Positions 19,742 through 28,361 of a stretch of 64,000 nt of DNA are shown in pieces. Position numbers and translations under genes: made by a program. The stretch is taken from positions 1 through 64,000 of the forward strand of contig JASBNA010000077.1 of NCBI GenBank assembly GCA_038087015.1, read 5' to 3'. The first letter of the stretch is position 1. Every line of letters begins with the position of its first letter. The DNA is from Cerrena zonata. Taxonomy: Eukaryota > Basidiomycota > Agaricomycetes > Polyporales > Cerrenaceae. The notes under the pieces were generated by a model. It was not told the DNA's origin. It was given only the letters and a program-made list of their open reading frames with translations, and made no database searches.

Positions 19742-20292
19742 TGTCAGCGACTAACTAAACTTACCTGCCTAGGTTGCCACAAGAACTCTGTCTTAATACT
19801 TAAGTAACAATGTTAAGAGGTTAAAACCCAGATAAGTCTCAGTTAGGAGATTCAGGCAACCACCTTGAATCAGGTGACTAAGAGTAGGAACTGTCTTAGT
19901 TGAATACTCCTATTAAGTAGTATCTCAAGTCTGGGGGATGTATTGCTGAAAACAAGGTCTATATATACTAATCGGCCTGTGGCTGTGCACATGTCCTTCT
20001 AACCAATCAGATCACTCCTTCCCACGCCCTATACTAGATTACCAATCCAATATCTGCAACCAACCAATAGCATTAAAGCCTCACTAGTCACGAGTCAGCC
20101 GACTTGATGATGAGTAAGCTAAACTGCCAAATTAACCAATAGCATAAAGAGCTCAGAGAATGCTGAGTAAGCTATGTACATTGGTAAGCATGTGATTATC
20201 GAGAGCTTAGTCATTCCACTTATATCGTGAGAACCTTAGACATGCTTAGTTATGAAAGTAGAAGTATTGCCAAAAACAGTAAGTTCATGACA
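19742..20292 (-). repeat. 5' LTR of gypsy-1 (551 bp)
   Basis: Bounded by TGTCA and TGACA, and nearly identical to the copy at 13546-14147 apart from the missing 51-bp segment and about four transitions. It holds the predicted promoter (TATATATA, 19968-19960 on the minus strand) and the R-start sequence AGACTTGAGATA. Confidence 0.92.
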
Positions 20293-20344
20293 ACAGCGCA
20301 ATGTTGTTCGCGAGCTCAACTTGAAGTTTCGCCCCCGGAAGACA

Positions 20345-23300
20345 CACCTTATGACGAGAGTTGTCGTTGTGGCGATTCGTCAACGTGTTGAGGAGCTTGC
20401 CTTACTCGAGCTTTTCGCTAAACATGAGGCTAAGATGAGGGAGGAGTTTGCCGACTGTTTCCCTCTCAATATCCCTCATATTGATGATCTTCCTTGTGAT
20501 ACATATCACAGGTTTCATCTCAAGGACCCTAACCTGGTTATCGCTCAATGACAATACAGCTGCCCAAAGAAATACAGGGAAACTTGGAAGCGACTGCTTG
20601 ATAGACATCTTGCTGCTGGCCGTATTTGCCCCTCCGACAGTCCTTATGCATCTCCTGCATTCCTAATCCCTAAATCTGACCCTCTCGCTGATCCCCGCTG
20701 GGTTAATCACTGGATCATAGCCCAAATTTTAGGCTTTATAAAAGTAAGGTCAAATTTTATAAAAAGTCTCTTACAAAACATGATTTTAAGCACCTAAAAA
20801 TTGTCAAAAAATGCAGAATTTCAGCAAAATCTGATGAATCATAAAATCCTTGGCTAATTCAGACTTTTGTATCTAATTTTTAGACTTTAGAAATATCGAA
20901 TTTTTGTTTATTTTTTGTTGGAGAAAAGTTTACTATGCAAAATTCAAAATTTTGATACACTTTTGTTTCTCCAAAAGTGATATAAAATTTAAACTGCTAA
21001 TTTGGAAAGGTCAGTGATATTGCATACTTAAATATCTCTATCAGACAGTATAATTGACAGAGACTATGATTTACCAACAACAGTAGTCTATATCTTCTCT
21101 CTAGACTCTCTATTTATAACACTTTATTTTAATATATTCAATTATATTATGATATTGAGAGAAATAAAAGTATATCAAAATTTTGAATTTTGCATAGTAA
21201 ACTTTTCTCCAACAAAAAATAAACAAAAATTCGATATTTCTAAAGTCTAAAAATTAGATACAAAAGTCTGAATTAGCCAAGGATTTTATGATTCATCAGA
21301 TTTTGCTGAAATTCTGCATTTTTTGACAATTTTTAGGTGCTTAAAATCATGTTTTGTAAGAGACTTTTTATAAAATTTGACCTTACTTTTATAAAGCCTA
21401 AAATTTGGGCTACGATCCAGTGAATGACTACAGGGCTCTCAACGCGAACACTGTCCCTGATGCACATCCATTACCAACAGTCCAGGAAATTCTTTCTGAC
21501 TGCGGTCGCAGCAAAATCTGGGCAAAAATCAACATGACTAACTCATTTTTTCAAACCCGTGTACATCCTGATGATGTTAAGTACACTGCCATTACGACAC
21601 CTTTTGGGCTCTATGAGTGGCTTGTCATACCAGAAGGTTGTAGGAATGCCCCTTTGATGCACCAACGTCATATTTTCAAGGCTCTCCAACCCTACATAGG
21701 CTCCATTTGCCATGTTTACCTAGACGACATCATCATCTGGTCTGAGAATCTTGAGGAACATGTCCGTAATGTCTGGACTGTCTTGCAAGCTCTGCGTGAA
21801 AACGCCCTCTTCTGTTCCCCAAAGAAGACTCAGCTGTTTTGTATTGAACTCGATTTTCTTGGTCACCACATATCTCAACATGGTATCGAGGCGGATAACT
21901 CTAAGGTCCAAAAGATATTGGACTGGCCAGTCCCGAGGAGTGCTTCTGATGTCCGGTCATTCCTCGGTTTGGTGCGTTACATTGCAAATTTTTTACCTGC
22001 GCTTGCTCAGCACACAACCGTTCTTAACCCTTTAACAGGTAAGGACGCAGAGAAAAATTTTGTATAGCTTTCTAAGCACTTCGTTGCTTTTGATGCCATC
22101 AAGAAATTAGTTGTGTCGCACGAATGCCTCACTGTCATTGACCATTTGAACATGGGCAAGAATCATATTTTTGTCAGTACGGATGCGAGTGACTGGTGTA
22201 CTGGAGCCGTTCTCTCATATGGTGAAACATTGGAGATGGCTAGGCCTGTAGCTTTCGAGTCTCAACAACTTGGTGGTGCAGAGCTGAACTACCCGGTACA
22301 TGAGAAAGAACTGTTGGCGATAGTTCGAGCACTAAAGAAATAGTGTGTCGATCTGATCGGCGTGCCTCTCGAGGTGTTCACTGATCACCGTACCCTGGAG
22401 AATTTCAATGACCAGAAACACCTCTCTCGCTGCCAGGTGCATTGGTCCGAATTTCTGGGTCAGTACGATTTCTCTATCAAATATATTGTGGGTGCTGAGA
22501 ACACTCCTGCCGACTCTATGTCATGGTTGCGTTCCAGTGACTCCTTTATTGATCCATCTACATGTGCAGCTGTCCGTCTTCTGCATACAGCTTCTAAGTC
22601 AATGGTCTCAGGAAAACCTGAACCGGATGCTTTGACTGCTGCTCATTGCATTGCTGCCTTGAAGGTTGCAGTCGATCCTGCTTTCCTTACCCAGATTTTG
22701 ACAGGTTACACTGATGACAAGTAGGTATGCCATCTTGCTGATACTCTTTGGGACGCAGTCGCAAAGGACTGCGTCACCAAAGGACACGATGGCGAGGGGA
22801 AAGACATTGGTAGTGTGGATTCCCTCACTGCCCTCCATCATGGTTGGCTCAATGGGTGTGACAAAATGGGTATTGTCGTACGTGCTGGCCTATTATACAT
22901 AGGTGATCATCTTGTGATCCCTCATGTGCCTGAGCTTCAGGAATGTATATTTCATCTTGCACATGACTCTCTCAGCCATTTTGGTGGTGAAAAGTCCTAT
23001 GCTGCGCTGCGTCCTTCATATTACTGGCCCAACATGCGCAAGGAGCTGGAGGATCTATACGTGCCTTCCTGTGAACATTGTCAATGATGCAAGCATCTCA
23101 CAAGGAAACCGGCTGGTCCCTTGCATCCCCTTCCAGTTCCTGATGGCCGTGGACAAGCCATTGCTATAGACTTCATAGGACCCTTACCCAAAGACGATGG
23201 TTTTAATTGTATAGCGACAATATCTGATTGCCTGGGTGCTGATTTCCGCCCAATCCCCACTAGAACTGACATCTCCACCAAAGACTTCGCTGCTCTTTTC

Positions 23301-24275
23301 TTCAAGCACTGGTACTGTGAGAATGGTCTGCCCCTCGACATCATTTTTGACCGCGATAGGCTCTTCGTTTCTCGATTCTGGAAAGCTCTGCACAAGCTCA
23401 CTGGTGTTAAACTGAAGATGTCTACTAGTTTTCATCTGGAAACTGACAGTTCAAGCGAACGTTTCAACAAGACTGTCATTCAATCCTTGCGCTTCCATGT
23501 CAAGCGAAACCAGACGGGCTGGTCCCGCGCCCTCCCCCTCATCCGTTTTAATTACATGAATATCCTGAATGCTTCAATGGGTTTTACTCCTTTCCAACTG
23601 CACCTTGGCCGTTCCCCTTGCGTTATCCCCCCCCTCTTTTCTACACTCACCAATGAAACATCTACGGAACACGGTCCCCCTGCCCTTAATGCTGCCGAAC
23701 TTCTCACTAACATCGAAACTGATGTACTAGAAGCTCAGGATAATCTGTTACTTGCCAAATCGAACCAAGCTGCTCATGCGGATCACCACCGAGGTGCCGA
23801 AATCATCTACAGCATTGGGGATAAAGTTCTTCTGTCTACCTTTCACTATTGTCGTGAATACATGCAGCAAGGTGACCACCATGTTGCAAAATTTATGCTC
23901 CGTTACAATGGTCCTTACACCATAATACAAGCTTGGCCTGCTTCCTCAGTCTACACTCTGGATCTCCCAAATTCCGAAGTGGTACCGACTTTCCATGCCT
24001 CTCTACTCCGACCTTGGAAAGTGAATGACAACGACCTGTTTCCCTCTCGAGCCCATTCTCTTCCAGACCCAACTGTCACTGCCAATGGCGAAAAGGAATG
24101 GAAGGTTAAATGTATCCTCGAATGTTGTCGATGTGGCAGGGGATACCAATACTTGGTTGAATGGGATGGGTATGGTGAAGAACATAACTTGTGGCTCCCG
24201 GGGAGCGAGGTTGGTGATCTTGCTGTACTCTATGATTTTCTTCGTTTACATTGTTTGGATGATTTTGCTTCTTGA
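20345..24275 (+). pseudogene. pol: gypsy-3 pol pseudogene (RT-RH-IN-chromodomain)
   Basis: Readable blocks are as follows. RT: FPLNIPHIDDLPCDTYHRF to 20548, continuing to 20707, and after the foldback insert from 21423 to 22065, with the catalytic box VYLDDIII near 21715. RNase H: STDASDWCTGAVLS, 22113-22724. Integrase: zinc module around 22940-23110, DDE core 23121-23500. A chromodomain-like tail ends at 24275. In-frame stops lie at 20549, 22065, 22341, about 22722 and about 23085. Most are TGA or TAG at places where the family would have Arg (CGA) or Trp (TGG), as expected from C-to-T changes on either strand. Removing the foldback element restores the codon order across the RT break exactly. 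The copy is certainly dead. Confidence 0.88.
20708..21422. mobile_element. Foldback MITE, family A copy 1 (715 bp)
   Basis: A long inverted repeat with arms of roughly 300 bp. It starts CACTGGATC, ends GATCCAGTG, and is flanked by a 3-bp duplication AAT (20705-20707 and 21423-21425). It has no coding capacity and is very AT-rich. CACTG-type ends with a 3-bp duplication resemble the CACTA superfamily. It sits inside the gypsy-3 RT and is therefore younger than that element. The transposase that moves it is not in the window. Confidence 0.88.
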
Positions 24276-24506
24276 TCCTGTTTCTTCCTGGCTCATGTAG
24301 TTTCACCTTATTTCATCTCGGTTTTTCATTCTCCCCACTCTTTGTTTACTCACATCTTGTTTTTGGTTGTCTTCTGTTGATCGTTTCGCGGTTGCTTGTT
24401 GCTTGCTTGCTGTTTTGGCTCATCATTGTTTTTTTTGTTTTGGTTTCATCTTTCCGAAGTTGGTGCTTTTCTCGACCCTGGTCCAATTTTTTCGGGCGGG
24501 GGAGAG

Positions 24507-24774
24507 TGTAACCGTACCACGCTTACATCTTATCTTCCTGTTACGCACCTTCCTCATATGGACACCCTCATCCTTTGTTCGACACCTTCCTTATATAGAC
24601 ACTTTCCTTCTGCTTTCGTACATACGATCTCTCGCCACATTCTTACCTCACCATGCTTCTCGTCTCGTTTCCCTTATATATGCGTACCTTTCGTCATACA
24701 CCTCAGCTCCCTTTCCTCCCACTGATTTGTATCTCAAAGATATATTTCGTGCCTGTTTACAGTACCGTCTGATA
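24507..24774 (+). repeat. Partial 3' LTR of gypsy-3
   Basis: It begins TGTAACCG right after the purine tract. The pyrimidine-rich sequence that follows contains two TATATA-like boxes. It is interrupted at 24775 by a foldback element. Any remainder beyond 25,493 could not be separated from the flanking DNA. Confidence 0.55.
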
Positions 24775-25490
24775 CACTGGACCGTAGCCCAAATTTTGAG
24801 CTCCATAAAAGTAAAGTAAAATTTTATAAAAAGTCTCTTACAAAACATACTTTTTAGACCCAAAAAATAATGTAAAAATTCAGAATTGTAGCAGAATTTG
24901 ATGAATCACAAAAACCTATACAAATTTTGACTTTTGTATCCAGTTTTTACAGTTTAGAAAGGTTCAATTTTGATAATTTTTTTGTTAGAGCAAAAATTTG
25001 GAATACAAAATTCAAAGTTTTGATGCACATTTATTTTTTCAAAACTGATATAAAATTTAAACTGCTAAATTGGCAAGATGCATAGTATTATATACCAAAA
25101 TACCTCCATCAAATACTCTTATTGACAGGGACTATGATGTACTAAGAATAGTAGTCTATATCTTCTCTTTAGGCTGTCTATTCATGAAATATTATTTTAA
25201 TATATACAATTATATTACAATTTTTGACAAAATAAAAGTGTATCAAAATGTTGAATTTTGTATGCTGAATTTTGCCCTAGCAAAAAATGTATGAAAATTG
25301 AGCTTTTTTGAGCTTTGGAAAATGGATACAAAAGTCTGAATTTGCACAGGTTTTTGTGATTTATTAATGTCTGCTGCAATTCAGAATTTTTAGATCATTT
25401 TTTGGATCTGAAAATTATCTTTTGTAAAAGACTTTTTATAAAATTTTACTTCACTTTTATGGAGTCCAAAATTTGGGCTACAATCCAGTG
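24775..25490. mobile_element. Foldback MITE, family A copy 2 (716 bp)
   Basis: Starts CACTGGACCGTAGCCC and ends GGGCTACAATCCAGTG, with an ATA duplication on both sides (24772-24774 and 25491-25493). It has the same length and layout as copies 1 and 3 but is clearly more diverged in its arms, so it is likely an older insertion. Confidence 0.85.
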
Positions 25491-25493
25491 ATA

Positions 25494-25830
25494 GTGAAGT
25501 CAACTGGCGCGTCGACTTACATCAAGATGGATGATGATCTTGATCTCAATGTTGATTTCGATTTTGGAGGCCCTTCGCAGGAAGATGGAGTAGTGGAAGA
25601 AAGATCTAGTGATGAGTCTCTCAGTGATGAGGGCAATGAGGTTGAGGAGTCAGAGAAGAGTGAGGATAATCATCTTGATACTAGATCCTCTATAGACGCT
25701 GCAATTGCACTACTGAAACCCAATGAAGATCTCCAGCCTGTGCAGCAGCAAACCTTGTCGAAGTCAACAACAAAGTTTCAACAGTCAAAGGCTAAGAGAC
25801 ACCATGGTGAGTGGCTATATGGTCTTTAAC
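25494..25830 (+). pseudogene. Left fragment of an unrecognised gene split by gypsy-2
   Basis: A frame ending at 25829 encodes a very acidic stretch (MDDDLDLNVDFDFGGPSQED, then SSDESLSDEGNEVEESEKSED). It is followed by a Gln/Lys-rich segment (QQQTLSKSTTKFQQSKAKR). I do not recognise the family. The gypsy-2 insertion lies 90 bases beyond, and the sequence on its far side resumes after the GGAAC duplication. The left boundary is uncertain because a foldback element and possibly the gypsy-3 LTR adjoin it. Confidence 0.35.
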
Positions 25831-25920
25831 TGGGAGGAAAACTTACATTAAGAGACAGAGACAATGGCTTCTACTACCCCTAAACCATTCTATATGTACT
25901 TCGAGCTGCCATACAGGAAC

Positions 25921-26264
25921 TGTTACAATGAACGTACACTTTTTCTTTTCTTTTCCTTTTCCTTTCCCTTACTTGTACCTGTGACTCAGTAACCACATGG
26001 CCCGGTAACACATGAACAATCACCAGACTAGCTTACCTATCAGTTCTCCCACATGACGTCATCTGCTCCACAAGTGATGTCATAACTGACGTCATTATGA
26101 CATCATCCTAGTCTAGACTATTCTATTCTCTCACGTAGTACAGCCACGGTCCCTAGTATATAAACCCAGTAGCTCTAGCTTGTATTCCTTAACCTGACCT
26201 AGGCAATCTACCCTTTCTTACCCTGTTTAACTTGTACCTGCGTGAAAGGGCTTCGCCCGTAACA
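25921..26264 (+). repeat. 5' LTR of gypsy-2
   Basis: 344 bp, TGTTACA...GTAACA, identical base for base to the 3' LTR on visual comparison. It contains a polypyrimidine block near its start, several TGACGTCA-like or ATGACGTCAT half-palindromes (26053-26100), a TATATAA box at 26157-26163, and the predicted RNA start TAACCTGACCT at 26190-26200. Confidence 0.96.
26157..26163 (+). promoter_or_regulatory. TATA box of gypsy-2 LTR promoter
   Basis: TATATAA lies about 33 bases before TAACCTGACCT (26190-26200), the sequence that must be at the RNA 5' end if self-priming is used. Upstream ATGACGTCAT-type palindromes look like bZIP/CRE sites. Confidence 0.6.
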
Positions 26265-26266
26265 AA

Positions 26267-26277
26267 AGGTCAGGTTA
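26267..26277 (+). other. Self-priming PBS of gypsy-2
   Basis: AGGTCAGGTTA starts two bases after the LTR and is the exact complement of TAACCTGACCT within the LTR (26190-26200), where transcription is predicted to begin. The tRNA-type TGG start is absent. This matches the Tf1/sushi self-priming design. Confidence 0.75.
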
Positions 26278-26361
26278 CTCTTACCATCGCTATCGTCCCA
26301 CACGTTAGTGACAGAACTCTGGACCCAGAAACCTCGAAACCTGAACCCTGAAACTCTGTCT

Positions 26362-26685
26362 ATGACATCTCTCCTCGAACTCCTTGTAACACTTCTCTTC
26401 CTTGCCCAAGTTACCCTTGCCTACATTGTATACCGATACTTCCAGCACATTGAAAACATTGTCACTGTCACCTACCAGAACGTCTACGCCATCAGCACTG
26501 AAATCCGAGAACACCACCACTACTGGGACTACGAACGAGACGAACTTCTTCAGCAAGTAGAAGACCTCCAGAACATTGACTGACAGCTTAACAACTTCGC
26601 CCAACGCCTTCGACAGAACCCAGAACCAACCCATCCACAAGTCAAGCAAGAACAAAACCCCACCCCAGGACCCTCTCGTCGCTGA
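26362..26685 (+). pseudogene. gypsy-2 small ORF before gag: putative single-span membrane protein (one TGA)
   Basis: From the ATG at 26362 the frame begins with a hydrophobic segment (LLELLVTLLFLAQVTLAYIVY, broken only by Glu and Thr) that looks like a membrane anchor or signal anchor. A helical, His/Glu-rich stretch follows, then a Pro-rich basic tail ending PSRR and TGA at 26683. A single in-frame TGA sits at 26581-26583, so the intact form would have been about 107 residues. Ty3 elements normally have no ORF here. The function is unknown, and I recognise no homologue. Confidence 0.5.
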
Positions 26686-26906
26686 CACTGAATTCCTATA
26701 AACGTGTTAGTCAGCCCAAAAGGCAAACATGGATAGTTGTACACGCGTTAGCCAGTCGAAAGACAAACACAGATAGTTCCCAGGAAGTCAATAACGCTTG
26801 GCGATCCCAGGTGCTCGAGTCTTCTTTGGAGAAGTGTCTTCCTCGCAGCACTGAGCAGAAAACCTCAGCTGTCTCGCACAACTGCTTGCAGTTGGGACAC
26901 TTTTAG

Positions 26907-28361
26907 TACATAGTGGCCAATAGAAATTTTAGCAATCCTCCACACGGGTCTGTCTTTGCCAACGGTCTTTACCGGCTAGACGACCGAACTCTCACCTTTG
27001 AACGTGTCTGGCGATTCGCCGACGGTTCCCAAGAGTCTGTTCCCACAAACAGATTCCACGATCCCAGCCTCACCCACAATGTCTCCGAAACAGTCCCACC
27101 ACCGCGGTCACGAGTTGCAACATCAACTGGACACCGTTTCCTTCACAAGCGACTCATTGAATTCAACAGTCAGAACGGTACCTGGGAATACACTAGTAAT
27201 TCCTCTGGGCAACCTCTCGAAAACCGTTACGCCGTTCTTGACAGTGAGTGGGCAGACTCAGGAGCACAGGCATCCAGCTCAGGTACTTCCTCCACACCGA
27301 CACCACCCATACCCTCGTCGCAACTCAGACCAACAACTCCGCTACCCAGACCACAGACGCCTCCCAGACCAAAGACTCCACCACCACGCAGCCGAACTCC
27401 AGTCCAGAATACCCCAACTCAAAGCATTCCACCGCCGAACCCCCAATCCCAACCCTCTTCATCCATCTCTACCACCCAAACCAATATGTCGACTAACGCC
27501 AAAATCGAACTCAAAACCAAGTTTGATGGGAATGCCAATCGTGTTCGAGAAATCACCAAACACTGTGACTGGAAGTTTGCCCTCGACCCCACAACATTCG
27601 ACACCAACTTCAAGAAGTCCATCTACCTCCTTTCATGTTGTGAAGGAGGAACGGCAGGACCCTGAGCAGTTGAATACAGTGACACCTTGGACAAAGCAAG
27701 CGCGGCCACAGGAGCCAAGGTGGAAGATGTGTTTGACTGGAACAAAGTCAAGAAAGCATTCATCAACTACTTCTCACCTGTTTCCCAAGTCTCTTCTGCA
27801 ATCTCCGCAATGAGAATACTGAAGCAGACGGGAACAGTAAAGGAGTATGTTGCGGCCTTTCGACCACTTCGAGAGCAGTCAAACATCACTGAAGTTGCCG
27901 TTCTCCGAGATTATTTCTTGGATGGGCTCAAAGATGGACTGGCTTACAAGATCATTTCAATTGACCCTGCAACGATCAAGACCTTCGAAGATCTTTATGG
28001 GGCAGCAGAAAGGTTGGACGAAGTATACCAATCCCGACCCAAGAAGGAACAACCCTCGAAGACCACTTATCGACCCCCGGTGAGATACCAAAGCCATGGA
28101 GGGAGATCTTTTGGTCGATTCAAGACAATTCGCCGACTTACCGATAACGAACGAGAGAAGATGATGAAAGAAGGAAGATGTTTCAGGTGCCGACAGGTAG
28201 GGCACATGGCTAGGGAATGTCCTAATGGAAACTCGAACCACTCCCACGTACGACAAGTAGATACCAACACTCCTGCTGACAAAGTCAGAGCCATCATCAA
28301 TGGCCTGGATGATGAGGCAAAGAAGGAAGCCATAGAGTCTTTGGAGAACCAGGGTTTTTGA
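26907..28361 (+). pseudogene. gag: gypsy-2 gag (one in-frame TGA)
   Basis: The frame is open from 26907 except for one TGA at 27663-27665, where the family sequence GTAGP-W-AVEY would place Trp. The N-terminal ~190 codons are Pro/Ser/Thr-rich. The capsid part runs from about STNAKIELKTKFDG (27489). The zinc knuckle CFRCRQVGHMARECP is near 28180. No ATG is present at the head of the frame: it opens ATA-GTG (26910-26915), and the first in-frame ATG is at 27486. Either gag starts there or an ATG has been lost. The frame ends at TGA 28359-28361, directly after the slippery sequence. Confidence 0.85.
28352..28358 (+). promoter_or_regulatory. -1 frameshift heptamer G-GGT-TTT at the gypsy-2 gag/pol junction
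   Basis: In the gag frame the codons are CAG GGT TTT TGA, so the heptamer G-GGT-TTT fits the X-XXY-YYZ rule exactly and sits next to the gag stop. A one-base slip back enters the pol frame at 28358 (codons for L-N-R-R). I did not work out whether a stimulatory stem or pseudoknot follows. Confidence 0.75.

Larger units (their letters stand above)
13546..20292 (-). mobile_element. Ty3/gypsy chromovirus LTR retrotransposon 'gypsy-1', apparently intact
   Basis: An element of 6747 bp on the minus strand. It has LTRs at 13546-14147 and 19742-20292, both bounded by TGTCA...TGACA. In element order it contains a leader, gag (19287-18175), pol in the -1 frame (18262-14159) and a polypurine tract beside the 3' LTR. 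Both ORFs are open from end to end, with recognisable protease, RT, RNase H, integrase and chromodomain motifs. The PBS is complementary to the element's own LTR rather than to an obvious tRNA. The flanks (CCCGC on the left, ACAGC on the right) do not form a target-site duplication, which is odd for an intact-looking copy. Confidence 0.92.
20293..24774 (+). mobile_element. Decayed Ty3/gypsy retrotransposon 'gypsy-3' (5' part missing)
   Basis: The right part of a second chromovirus family. It begins abruptly at the gypsy-1 LTR within the protease-RT linker, so its own 5' LTR, gag and protease are absent. RT, RNase H, integrase and a chromodomain can be read through several stops. A polypurine stretch GGGCGGGGGAGAG (24494-24506) precedes a TGTAACCG start of a 3' LTR at 24507. 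That LTR is cut by a foldback element at 24775. A 715-bp foldback element also interrupts RT at 20708-21422. Confidence 0.85.

Noticed and set aside
13503..20298. GACAACAGCG on both sides of gypsy-1 (13504-13513 and spanning the right LTR edge) as a target duplication
   Set aside because: The left copy is about 33 bp away from the LTR edge and the right one includes LTR bases, so it is not a duplication in the correct position.
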